Shown here in pieces: positions 1-5,861 of a DNA stretch of 5,998 nt. The notes under the pieces are model-generated. The model ran no database searches, was not told the DNA's origin, and saw only the letters and a program-made list of their open reading frames with translations. A program made the translations under genes and the position numbers. Within the stretch, counting starts at the first letter, position 1; each line of letters opens with the position of its first letter. This stretch comes from Candidatus Woesearchaeota archaeon. GTDB taxonomy: Archaea > Nanobdellota > Nanobdellia > Woesearchaeales > GW2011-AR4. Location of the stretch: the NCBI GenBank assembly GCA_018303645.1, contig JAGVXR010000089.1, positions 1 to 5,998 on the forward strand. Reading direction: 5' to 3'.

Positions 1-181
1 TAAATAAAATCAAATTATATCTTTCTAAACCTAATAAAATACCAGGTAGTATTGGTATGGATAATAGGAATAAACAAGCCAAATTATTTGTACAAGCGTA
101 ATATAATACTAACTCAACAAATCCAAAAAGAATAGTTGATGTAACTCCACCAACAATTGGGTACTTTAAATTATTCTCCAT
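1..181 (-). CDS. small membrane protein, N-terminal part (runs off the left edge)
   Basis: An open frame begins at an ATG on the minus strand (179-181) and stays open for 60 codons to the window edge, so the C-terminus is missing. The translation starts MENNLKYPIVGGV and holds two hydrophobic stretches, about residues 8-29 and 34-52, with a short Asn-containing turn between them and a charged LERYN after the second. That is the look of a small polytopic inner-membrane protein. The ATG lies 9 nt after the TAG of the hydrolase gene, so it is probably in the same transcript. No clear Shine-Dalgarno sequence is visible before it. The DNA is very AT-rich (about 23% GC in the last 60 bases by hand count). 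No family recognised; the function could be anything from a membrane anchor to an uncharacterised protein typical of these archaea. Confidence 0.6.
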   Translation of the reverse strand, partial: MENNLKYPIVGGVTSTILFGFVELVLYYACTNNLACLFLLSIPILPGILLGLERYNLILF

Positions 182-190
182 AAGTATGCA

Positions 191-1249
191 CTATTTTTCA
201 TCAGATTCTATTAGGTTTATATTCTTTTCTAAAAAATTCAATTTCTCTTTATTTATAGACTTCCTTATTAGATTTTTGGTTGTAGACCTACCATCCAAAT
301 CTATATGCGTTGCAACTACATTAAAACGTCTTTTTGTGTCATTTATTTTAGTGTTATTATATATGTGTTTTTCATCTAAAACAGTAACTATTATATCACT
401 AGAACCAGCAGCGTTACCATGAATGATAACAAAATTATTTACAGTTATGTTGCCTGGTTGCTTATCTTCATTAGAGTTAATCCAATCATCATACTGTCGC
501 CATAGATTCATCGATATTTTTTCAGTACCTTTTGAGATAGCATTAAAATTGAATATTCCGGTGGCAAACATATCTTTAAAACTTATATGTTTTTTATCTT
601 GCAAGTTTCTATTGATTCTGTCATCTATTAATTTTATCCCACTAGCACCAATATCAAAACCTCTTTCCAAGCTATCCAAAGCTGCTCTGCATCCATTAGA
701 AAATCCAACATATTGTATTTTATCCTTTCCAGTAAAGTCCAAAACACCATTTAATAATGCAGGTACAAAAATGTCAGTCAAATTATAAAATGTGTAGTCA
801 ATGCAGTCATCGCAGTCTTGGCTTGGTCCGCCTGTTATCTCAATAAGCCAAGTGTCTCTGCCAGTGTTGGAAATCTCCGCTCCTAAAACTTCCCATGTGG
901 TTAAGTTGCTGAACAAGCCATGAGCCAACACCACAGGCAAATCTGTTGGAACTCCTGTAGAATTTAAATACTCCAGATAATCATTGCTTATATTTGGCTT
1001 CAGATTCCTTAGCCTTAAAGTTATCCCGTTGCTCGAAACAACGCTTTTGTCAAAAACATTGAACATCTCGTCATTAAGGGCATTTTTGACTATTGTTTTA
1101 AATTGCTCATTGTTAATATTGTAATGCTCTTGATTTCCGCCTAAATGCAGATAATCATAAACTTTCACAGCATCGGCAAAGCAGCGTTGCCTGATTTTTA
1201 ATAAACTCCTTAGCCCCTGCAATATCACCTTCAATCTCATTGCCAACAA
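191..1249 (-). CDS. alpha/beta-hydrolase (lipase-like) domain, probable C-terminal part of the large upstream protein, out of frame
   Basis: The frame is 352 codons from an alternative TTG at 1247-1249 and ends in TAG at 191-193. Residues from about 24 onward read as a lipase-like alpha/beta hydrolase: oxyanion-loop motif LAHGLFSN at 108-115, strand WLIEITGG at 134-141, nucleophile elbow GFSNG at 182-186 (Ser184), a probable acid Asp285 in GSSDIIV, and a probable catalytic His315 in VVATHIDLDG. Paired Cys146/Cys149 suggest an extracellular disulfide. The first ~22 residues are out-of-frame translation of the preceding S-layer-type domain, and no Shine-Dalgarno sequence or good start precedes them. 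There is also no signal peptide. The natural reading is therefore that this domain is the C-terminus of the protein encoded at 1155-4817, joined by a +1 shift near 1180-1191. If translated alone it would be a cytoplasmic hydrolase with a nonsense leader, which I think is less likely. Substrate unknown; lipid or ester hydrolysis is inferred from the fold only. No membrane anchor is seen at the C-terminus. Confidence 0.75.
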   Translation of the reverse strand: MLAMRLKVILQGLRSLLKIRQRCFADAVKVYDYLHLGGNQEHYNINNEQFKTIVKNALNDEMFNVFDKSVVSSNGITLRLRNLKPNISNDYLEYLNSTGVPTDLPVVLAHGLFSNLTTWEVLGAEISNTGRDTWLIEITGGPSQDCDDCIDYTFYNLTDIFVPALLNGVLDFTGKDKIQYVGFSNGCRAALDSLERGFDIGASGIKLIDDRINRNLQDKKHISFKDMFATGIFNFNAISKGTEKISMNLWRQYDDWINSNEDKQPGNITVNNFVIIHGNAAGSSDIIVTVLDEKHIYNNTKINDTKRRFNVVATHIDLDGRSTTKNLIRKSINKEKLNFLEKNINLIESDEK

Positions 1250-4200
1250 TCATGATTTTTACTTTTCCATCGTCGTCCTTGAATGCCCCAACCAATGCAG
1301 CATAAGGATTTGCTCCGATTTTGTCATTAAATATCACATTCCCAAAATCATAGCCAAACTCAAAGTCTTCAAGGGTTTTTATATTGTGGTCCTGGTTCCT
1401 TGGGTTGAATTTGCCTATGTAAACCTTAATGCCCGCCTCATTCTCATTTTCCGTATAGTAGCCAGAAGCCAATTTATTTTTAATATAATTTTTAAATTCA
1501 GATTGAACATTGAAAGGCTCAAGATTATCGGCACTGACAAAAACATAAGGCAACCCCATAAACTCTCTGCTTGCAAAATTATTATCATCAGTGCTTTCTT
1601 CTATCGAGTTGCCATAATCAACCTGCGCCAAAACCTTGTCATGCTTTTTCAAGCTCAAAATAGCGGTAAAATTATTTACGCTGTTGCCTTTTATGCTTAA
1701 TGTTCCATTTGCAGATTCCATTGTCCCTGTATTTGTCAATTTGATTTTTACGTTATCAAGGTTTAAGCCACCATTATTATGCACATTGGCTGTAACAAGA
1801 ACGCTTGTGCTGTTCAACGGGCTGAATGAAATTCCTTTTTCTTCAACAGACAAATCTGCCTTATAGCTGTTATTGTCCAAAAGCAGGATTAAATTGCTTG
1901 AATTAAACCACAATAAATCCAAAGCCTTATTTTTATCGATATCAACTGCAATCGGCACTTTTTTCGCAACACCTGAAAAATTATAAATGACAGTTCCGTC
2001 AAGATTGTAGATTCTTCTTTTCAATATAAGCTCAAGCTCATTATCATTGTCCATATCAGCCAATGTTACAGATTGAGGGGTGCTGCTGTCTTCGATGAAC
2101 TCAACCTTGTTTGACGCAATCTCATTGCCATTCCTGTCAAAAAACTTGATAAATGTGCCGTAAGGAGAGTAATAAGTACCTTCAACATAAATCCCGATGT
2201 CATCAAAGCCGTCCCTGTTATAATCATAAACAAACAAGTCAGAGCCAAAGCCAAGGCAGTGCCTGTTGTCGTTTAAATAACAATAAAAATCTCCAAAATC
2301 AAATAATCTGGAAAAAACAATCTTTCCATTAACGTTGAATAACGACAGATTTATATTGGTTTCGTAGCTTACGCCTGCAACGTAGTCCCTCTTGTAAGCA
2401 ACTGCAATTTCGTAATTTCCTGCTTTATCCAAATTGACAAACTTCAATCCAAGAAATGCAGGCTCATTCTGAAATATAGCATTTAAAGTCCCAACATCAA
2501 CATTTAATGCAATATTTTTGTTGGAGTCAACAACAACAAAATTATCATTAAACCAAAATAATGCATCTAAATCAGCATCTCTGTCAAAATCAACAAAAGA
2601 TGGAGCGATATTTACTTTGCTCCCGTAAACATTATCAGCAGCGTCGCTTATATTGATATTTAACCCATCATCATTCTGGCTAGTAGCATTTATTTGGTAG
2701 GAATGCACAATGCCATTAAAATCTCTGAAAATGCACTCTTTTGAATTATCTTTGTCAAAATCCAAGCATCTAATATCTTGAAATCCATTTTGCGAGCTTA
2801 TATCAAAGCTTGTCTCAATCTTGAAGCTGCTTCCATTAAACTCAAAGATTGTAAAATTGTCTTTGTCGCTGTTGTTAATGACAGCTATTATTTCAATAAA
2901 AGCATCATTATCCATATTTTCAATGTCAAACTGCCCTCTCAAATTTCCTACTTGTTTTTGTGCAATAAGGGCAAGGCTTTTATTAAGCACAATTAAAGAA
3001 TTGTTGGAAAATACAACAATTTCGTTTTGTCCATTATTATCAATGTCAGCTATCATAGGCTGGAATTCAGTTCCATAAGAATTATACAATATGCTGTTTA
3101 TTGCAGATTTTGAAAAATAACCATTGCCAGATGCAATTCCATAAGAAAGCCTATTTTTGTTAAAATCTGTCCATTCGCTATTTCTGCCCAAAGTAAGAGC
3201 GGTGTCAGATTTCGGTAAAGATTTTGTATCACCTTCAAATGCTATAACAGAGCATTTCCAAACATCATTTTCATTTAAGGCGGATATGGGGATGTTATTA
3301 ATTGTTAAACATAAAGTTGAGTTAATACATTGAATTTCTTCACTGCTATATAATTTATTATTTTTATACCAGCTAACATTTGCAGAGATTATTTTGTTAT
3401 TTGCATTAATTTTCCATTGGCAACTTAAGGAGTCTTCAACAGAAGGATTCTCAGGCTTTATTAAAACATCAGAAACTTTTACAGCTCCGGTGTCATCAAT
3501 AAATAACTTCATCATGCTATTCTTTGCCCATACTAAATCAAGATGATTGTTGCCATCTACATCAACTGGAATAACAAAATTAGAGCTTAAATCATGTGAA
3601 AAAATAGCAGTTCCATTAGCGTATATCTTATTTTCAGTTACAATCTCCTTGATTCCATCATTATTCATATCTGCAATAATTGCTGTTTTAACTGTATCTG
3701 TAGATGGTGATAACTCTAAATCCAGAATAGCATTACCAGAATAGTTATAGCAGTTTATTGTCATATTTTTAAAGCTGCCACTACGCTTTTTGTCCTTGAT
3801 AAAACAAATTTCATCAACCCCATTTTTATCAGAATCCAGAACAAATGGGTTTGTGCCTTCCCACTTATAGTCCACAGAGCTTCCTTCATTGCAGTTATCT
3901 CCAATTTCGCACTTTGAAAACAATTTTGTTCCATTGTGAGCATATACAAATAACTCAGTAAACCAGTCATTTCTATACCATTGTGTATAAGAATCATCAT
4001 AAAACACGCTGGCTGCAATCTCTAATTTATTGTCATTATTCAAGTCAACCAAAACAGGCTGCCCTTTTAATATGAATGTTGACCAGTGCCCTAAAGCGCT
4101 TGTGAACATATTATCAACAATCCAGTCAATTTTTCTTTCATTTAAATCAAAAGCCAAAAATCCATAGCCGCCGCCGCTGTCATTATTAAACCAAAAGACC

Positions 4201-4817
4201 GCTTCAGGATTGCCGTCATTGTCTATGTCGCCGATTGCAGGAACTGTCTGCCTGGTTTCATTATATATAGAAGTAGTATAATTCTCGTCAGTTTTTGAGT
4301 CTATATTTATTATATGTATATAACTAAGTTTATCCTTAAAAATACAAGAATTGGAACCGTTAAGATTTAAACATTTTATTCCGCCGAAATCGGCGTCATT
4401 GCTTAGAGTTATGTTGAATTTTTGTTGTAAAGTTGAATTATTTAGTTTATATGCAAAAAAGTAATTTTTGTCATTAATTCTTGAATTAAAAATAAGATTG
4501 TTGTTAAAAATAGTTGGCTGTCCTAAAGTGGTTCCAGTGAATTTTTCATCTATCAAATTTAATTCGTAATCAAAAACTTTTAGAAAATCATTGGAAAAGA
4601 TAATAAGTTCATTATAGCCATCATTATTGATGTCGTTAACTAATGGCTGAAAATCCATTCCGTAAAGCCCGTTTGAAAAATTTGCTGTAGCCAGCGGAAA
4701 ATATCCCGTTCCGTTTGCGCTGCCTGTGTTCCTCAAATCATTCTGGAAAGTCTGCCAGGAAGCATTTGCATTAATAATTGATAGAATGAAAATTATGGCA
4801 AATAAGTAAAATCTCAT
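1155..4817 (-). CDS. giant secreted FG-GAP/VCBS propeller protein with Ig-like, CARDB and S-layer-type domains (frame broken at its 3' end)
   Basis: The 1220-codon frame starts at ATG 4815-4817, 3 nt after a GGGGTGG ribosome binding site. Residues 1-19 form a Sec signal peptide (hydrophobic FAIIFILSII, likely cleavage ANA|SW). Domains in order: propeller module A about 20-442, with Asp/Asn-rich FG-GAP calcium-type loops near 62, 197, 258, 328, 383 and 419; Ig-like domain about 446-545 with Cys466, Trp483 and Cys522; propeller module B about 548-982 with loops near 591, 634, 686, 743, 795, 865, 921 and 959; CARDB domain about 986-1086; S-layer-type alpha/beta domain about 1087-1209 ending in VGNEIEGDIAGAKEFIKNQ. 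Many N-x-S/T sequons fit an archaeal glycosylated surface protein. FG-GAP propellers usually bind ligands or matrix and CARDB is a cell-adhesion-type fold, so surface adhesion or substrate capture is the inferred role. The final 11 residues (Cys-rich, CRCC) look like out-of-frame noise; the true C-terminus is probably the hydrolase at 191-1180, giving about 1540 residues. Confidence 0.9.
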   Translation of the reverse strand: MRFYLFAIIFILSIINANASWQTFQNDLRNTGSANGTGYFPLATANFSNGLYGMDFQPLVNDINNDGYNELIIFSNDFLKVFDYELNLIDEKFTGTTLGQPTIFNNNLIFNSRINDKNYFFAYKLNNSTLQQKFNITLSNDADFGGIKCLNLNGSNSCIFKDKLSYIHIINIDSKTDENYTTSIYNETRQTVPAIGDIDNDGNPEAVFWFNNDSGGGYGFLAFDLNERKIDWIVDNMFTSALGHWSTFILKGQPVLVDLNNDNKLEIAASVFYDDSYTQWYRNDWFTELFVYAHNGTKLFSKCEIGDNCNEGSSVDYKWEGTNPFVLDSDKNGVDEICFIKDKKRSGSFKNMTINCYNYSGNAILDLELSPSTDTVKTAIIADMNNDGIKEIVTENKIYANGTAIFSHDLSSNFVIPVDVDGNNHLDLVWAKNSMMKLFIDDTGAVKVSDVLIKPENPSVEDSLSCQWKINANNKIISANVSWYKNNKLYSSEEIQCINSTLCLTINNIPISALNENDVWKCSVIAFEGDTKSLPKSDTALTLGRNSEWTDFNKNRLSYGIASGNGYFSKSAINSILYNSYGTEFQPMIADIDNNGQNEIVVFSNNSLIVLNKSLALIAQKQVGNLRGQFDIENMDNDAFIEIIAVINNSDKDNFTIFEFNGSSFKIETSFDISSQNGFQDIRCLDFDKDNSKECIFRDFNGIVHSYQINATSQNDDGLNINISDAADNVYGSKVNIAPSFVDFDRDADLDALFWFNDNFVVVDSNKNIALNVDVGTLNAIFQNEPAFLGLKFVNLDKAGNYEIAVAYKRDYVAGVSYETNINLSLFNVNGKIVFSRLFDFGDFYCYLNDNRHCLGFGSDLFVYDYNRDGFDDIGIYVEGTYYSPYGTFIKFFDRNGNEIASNKVEFIEDSSTPQSVTLADMDNDNELELILKRRIYNLDGTVIYNFSGVAKKVPIAVDIDKNKALDLLWFNSSNLILLLDNNSYKADLSVEEKGISFSPLNSTSVLVTANVHNNGGLNLDNVKIKLTNTGTMESANGTLSIKGNSVNNFTAILSLKKHDKVLAQVDYGNSIEESTDDNNFASREFMGLPYVFVSADNLEPFNVQSEFKNYIKNKLASGYYTENENEAGIKVYIGKFNPRNQDHNIKTLEDFEFGYDFGNVIFNDKIGANPYAALVGAFKDDDGKVKIMIVGNEIEGDIAGAKEFIKNQATLLCRCCESL
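1178..1193 (-). other. reading-frame break between S-layer-type and hydrolase domains
   Basis: Upstream of this point the domain signature is in the frame of the 1220-codon gene (last convincing residues IKNQ, Gln1209 at 1191-1193). Downstream it is in the +1 frame (FADAVKVYDYLHLGG, Phe codon at 1178-1180). Removing a single base from the CTGCTTTGCC tract joins them smoothly as QATL-F/L-ADAVKVYDYL. The TTT run is short, so homopolymer error is possible but not compelling. CTT followed by T would allow a peptidyl-tRNA to slip +1, but there is no stop codon in the next position, and the AAGGAG sequence lies about 24 nt upstream, too far for the classical RF2-type stimulator. Confidence 0.75.
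1560..1862 (-). other. CARDB domain of the large secreted protein
   Basis: Residues about 986-1086 start with ADLSVEEKGISFSP and continue with VLVTANVHNNGGLNLDNVKIKL. The ending is VDYGNSIEESTDDNN. This is the usual CARDB order: an ADL opening, a V-x-N-x-G core strand, and a final D-x-x-N-x-I-x-E-x-x-x-x-N-N motif. CARDB is a cell-adhesion-related bacterial and archaeal beta-sandwich; here it separates the second propeller from the C-terminal enzymatic part. Confidence 0.75.
1872..3176 (-). repeat. propeller module B (second copy of an internal protein duplication)
   Basis: Residues about 548-982 of the large secreted protein parallel residues about 20-442. Both begin with a W-x-x-F Asn/Arg-rich segment, then a G-N/T-GYF motif, then EFQPM or DFQPL leading into the first calcium-type loop. 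Both share a Cys pair around the third loop (C684/C695 here, C149/C158 in module A) and a second Cys pair (C846/C854 against C303/C309). Both end with a xVDxDxNxxLDLxW motif. The loop spacing is offset by about 529-546 residues throughout. The similarity is at protein level; the DNA has diverged. Confidence 0.8.
3183..3482 (-). other. Ig-like domain linking the two propellers
   Basis: Residues about 446-545 of the large protein show an Ig-like pattern: SLSCQW (Cys466), VSWYKNNKL (Trp483), a short leucine-rich strand at 501-510, and DVWKCSV (Cys522). An additional Cys497/Cys503 pair could form a second disulfide. This type of W-Y-K-N-x repeat-separating domain is common in archaeal surface proteins with FG-GAP repeats. 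Part of its DNA (3301-3420) is about 20-27% GC, lower than most of the gene. Confidence 0.7.
3492..4757 (-). repeat. propeller module A (first copy of the internal duplication)
   Basis: Residues about 21-442 contain FG-GAP/VCBS loops of the D-x-N/D-x-D-G-x-x-E form: DINNDGYNE, DIDNDGNPE, DLNNDNKLE, DSDKNGVDE, DMNNDGIKE and DVDGNNHLD. Two positions that are canonical or near-canonical in module B (its loops near 634 and 686) are degenerate here (near 104 and 151), so the full fold probably has seven or eight blades with two that have lost calcium ligands. Confidence 0.8.
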
Positions 4818-4820
4818 CTT

Positions 4821-4827
4821 CCACCCC
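4821..4827 (-). promoter_or_regulatory. ribosome binding site of the large secreted protein
   Basis: The minus strand reads GGGGTGG, followed by three bases (AAG) and the ATG at 4815-4817. It contains the GGTG core that pairs with the archaeal 16S 3' end and supports this start; the signal peptide begins immediately afterwards. Confidence 0.6.
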
Positions 4828-4853
4828 TTTTTAAAGTTGAAGTTTCAGAATTA

Positions 4854-4864
4854 CTATTTAAGGT
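4854..4864 (-). promoter_or_regulatory. possible TATA box for the large secreted protein
   Basis: The minus strand reads ACCTTAAATAG, a reasonable archaeal TATA-like element about 40 nt before the ATG. It would start transcription near 4830 and give a very short leader. It overlaps the stop codon of the 52-codon gene, so the large gene could be read from here, from the upstream promoter near 5207, or both. This is motif-based only. Confidence 0.35.
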
Positions 4865-5016
4865 TTATTGCTATTATTCAACTTGGATATAATTTTCTTC
4901 TTGAGTTCAAAAAGACTTATAGTTTTGCCTTCTTTGATTTCTTTTTGAGATTGCTTGATGTTTGCTTTTGCCTCTTTAGAAAGTTCCATAAAATCTTCAA
5001 CTTTATTTTTAATCAT
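4858..5016 (-). CDS. 52-residue charged helical protein, possibly antitoxin-like
   Basis: ATG at 5014-5016 follows the TAA of the zinc-ribbon gene with no gap, and the frame ends in TAA at 4858-4860. The product begins MIKNKVEDFMELSKEAKAN and continues with Lys/Glu-rich heptad-like sequence, then EIKEGKTISLFELKKKI. It has no Cys, no signal peptide and no membrane segment, and is predicted to be mostly alpha-helical. The pattern 'EIKEGK-x-hydrophobic-x-L-x-E-L-K' recalls the C-terminal half of RelB-type or similar small archaeal antitoxins (an inference from memory of such proteins; no toxin gene is adjacent). It might instead partner the zinc ribbon. The strict abutment to that gene suggests translational coupling. 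Function unassigned. Confidence 0.6.
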   Translation of the reverse strand: MIKNKVEDFMELSKEAKANIKQSQKEIKEGKTISLFELKKKIISKLNNSNKP

Positions 5017-5160
5017 TTAATCCAATACCAATCCGCATTTCCTGCAGTAGAACTCCTCATTTGCGTATTCAATGTTCTTGCTGCCGCAGTCAGAGCACTG
5101 CCTAATCAAGTCTTCACTCTTGACGGTTTCCAGACTCCTGACATTTCCTGAATAAGCCAT
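5017..5160 (-). CDS. stand-alone TFIIB/TFB-type zinc-ribbon protein, 47 residues
   Basis: ATG at 5158-5160 lies 6 nt after a GGGGG ribosome binding site; TAA at 5017-5019. The ribbon is C22-x2-C25 (QCSDCGSKNIEYA) and C39-x2-C42 (FYCRKCGLVLD). The CGxxxI...C-x-x-CGLVL(D/E) layout matches the N-terminal zinc ribbon of archaeal TFB and eukaryotic TFIIB, the part that docks on RNA polymerase. What is absent is notable: no B-reader, no linker and no cyclin folds, as the gene stops five residues after the last Cys. About 20 mostly polar residues precede the ribbon. The role could be a small transcription regulator that competes with TFB, or an unrelated zinc-stabilised protein. It is the first gene of a two-gene unit with its own promoter. 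The gene is not a truncated tfb remnant as far as visible, since no cyclin-fold sequence follows in any frame examined. Confidence 0.8.
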   Translation of the reverse strand: MAYSGNVRSLETVKSEDLIRQCSDCGSKNIEYANEEFYCRKCGLVLD

Positions 5161-5166
5161 TTATTA

Positions 5167-5171
5167 CCCCC
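5167..5171 (-). promoter_or_regulatory. ribosome binding site of the zinc-ribbon gene
   Basis: The minus strand reads GGGGG, then T and AATAA before the ATG. This is the only purine run at a useful distance and supports the start at 5160. Confidence 0.5.
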
Positions 5172-5175
5172 AAAT

Positions 5176-5199
5176 TATATACTCGAGAACGAGTTTATA
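5176..5199. promoter_or_regulatory. inverted repeat at the expected transcription start, candidate operator
   Basis: Plus-strand arms TATATACTCG (5176-5185) and CGAGTTTATA (5190-5199) are inverted copies with one mismatch, separated by AGAA. The repeat sits between the TATA box (5203-5210) and the ribosome binding site, covering the predicted start of the zinc-ribbon transcript. A dimeric regulator bound here would block initiation; an RNA hairpin in the leader is the alternative. Confidence 0.5.
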
Positions 5200-5200
5200 C

Positions 5201-5212
5201 CCTTTATAAAGG
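5201..5212 (-). promoter_or_regulatory. archaeal promoter: TATA box in a 12-bp palindrome
   Basis: CCTTTATAAAGG is a perfect palindrome containing the consensus-like TTTATAAA. On the minus strand the preceding bases are CGAAA, a plausible BRE. With the usual ~25-nt spacing transcription would begin near 5180, leaving a leader of about 20 nt for the zinc-ribbon gene. Symmetry means the element alone does not set direction, but only minus-strand genes lie on either side. Confidence 0.65.
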
Positions 5213-5213
5213 T

Positions 5214-5234
5214 TTCGGAATTGAAAATTCCGAA
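5214..5234. repeat. perfect 9-bp hairpin in the intergenic region
   Basis: Arms TTCGGAATT (5214-5222) and AATTCCGAA (5226-5234) are exact reverse complements around a GAA loop. It lies about 30 nt downstream of the 198-codon gene and immediately upstream of the TATA box. It could stabilise the 3' end of the upstream transcript or serve as a protein-binding site for the next promoter. A T5 run (5248-5252 on the minus strand) sits between it and the stop codon. Confidence 0.65.
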
Positions 5235-5247
5235 TACCCACTTTTGT

Positions 5248-5252
5248 AAAAA
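5248..5252 (-). terminator. weak candidate oligo-T terminator after the 198-codon gene
   Basis: The minus strand has TATTTTTAC 12-18 nt after the TAG at 5265. Archaeal RNA polymerases can stop at T-runs without a hairpin, but five Ts are short and the hairpin lies downstream of the run instead of upstream. Weak evidence. Confidence 0.25.
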
Positions 5253-5264
5253 TACTTGGAAGTC

Positions 5265-5861
5265 CTAGCTTTCTATTCCGGTAACTTTCAGAACCTGTGG
5301 TAATATGATGCCTTTTCTTTTCAAATTAATAACCCCTTGCAAGCTGAAAATATAGGCAACTATCCCTTCTATAAGCTTAGGCTGCACATTGTCAAAACCA
5401 TGTTCAAACCTAATAAGGTAATTAACCATGTTGTCTTCGCCTTCCAAGCTGTAGTATGCTGTCATCTCATTTTTATCAATTACAACAGAAGGTTTTCCGT
5501 GGTGAATTCCGGATTTGAGCATTTTAAAAATAAATATCTGATCATATTCATTATTTTGCAAAAATCGGTATAAATCAGAAGCATTGTGCAATATGGCAAC
5601 CTCGTCATTTTTTGGTTTTAAACTGTGGACTTGAACATAAAAATCCATAGGTATGTTAACATTCCCAATCCTCGCTTCCAGAGTTAAGTTATAAATTGAG
5701 TACGCAACCATATGCTGAGGAGCAGGCTTGGGATTTGATTCAGTATAACTTTGGGCTGCCGCAGGATAACTTCTGCCTAAGTTAATATTTTGTGCATGTA
5801 AATAATCTGGAGTAAAAACTGCCATATTTATTCCAAGTACAATTGAAGTAAGCCCTTTCAA
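5265..5861 (-). CDS. hypothetical protein, 198 codons, directly after the Rad50-like gene
   Basis: The frame starts at TTG (5859-5861), which follows the TAA of the Rad50-like gene with no gap, and ends in TAG at 5265-5267. GGTGG at 5867-5871, 5 nt before, supports the TTG; an in-frame ATG twelve codons later has a weaker upstream sequence. The N-terminus MKGLTSIVLGINMAVF...YLHAQ could be a signal peptide (Lys2, 13 apolar residues, possible cleavage after LHA), followed by a Pro/Ala/Ser-rich stretch to about residue 50. From ATG51 a mixed alpha/beta region begins (VAYSIYNLTLEARIGNVNI, then DQIFIFKMLKSG) and ends with a hydrophobic helix near 162-178. No family or catalytic motif recognised. 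The lack of gap suggests translation coupled to Rad50; whether the product is secreted or intracellular stays open. Confidence 0.75.
   Translation of the reverse strand: MKGLTSIVLGINMAVFTPDYLHAQNINLGRSYPAAAQSYTESNPKPAPQHMVAYSIYNLTLEARIGNVNIPMDFYVQVHSLKPKNDEVAILHNASDLYRFLQNNEYDQIFIFKMLKSGIHHGKPSVVIDKNEMTAYYSLEGEDNMVNYLIRFEHGFDNVQPKLIEGIVAYIFSLQGVINLKRKGIILPQVLKVTGIES

Noticed and set aside
423..788. Plus-strand frame of 121 codons
   Set aside because: It is antisense to the hydrolase domain, whose catalytic motifs are clear on the other strand, and its translation shows no family features.
1180..1210. RF2-like programmed +1 frameshift signal
   Set aside because: CTT-T is present, but the next codon is not a stop, and the AAGGAG element is about 24 nt away in place of the few bases needed. 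It remains possible but is not supported over error or mutation.
3761..4018. Alternative minus-strand frame of 85 codons inside the large gene
   Set aside because: It lies fully within propeller module A in another frame and has no start signal or recognisable domain.
4837..5151. Plus-strand frame of 104 codons
   Set aside because: It covers the two small minus-strand genes; the opposite strand has a clear four-Cys zinc ribbon, a ribosome binding site and a promoter, so this is a shadow.
4858..5160. Classical toxin-antitoxin pair
   Set aside because: Only the second product is antitoxin-like; the zinc ribbon resembles TFB, not a known toxin, and no toxin-like gene lies next to the pair.
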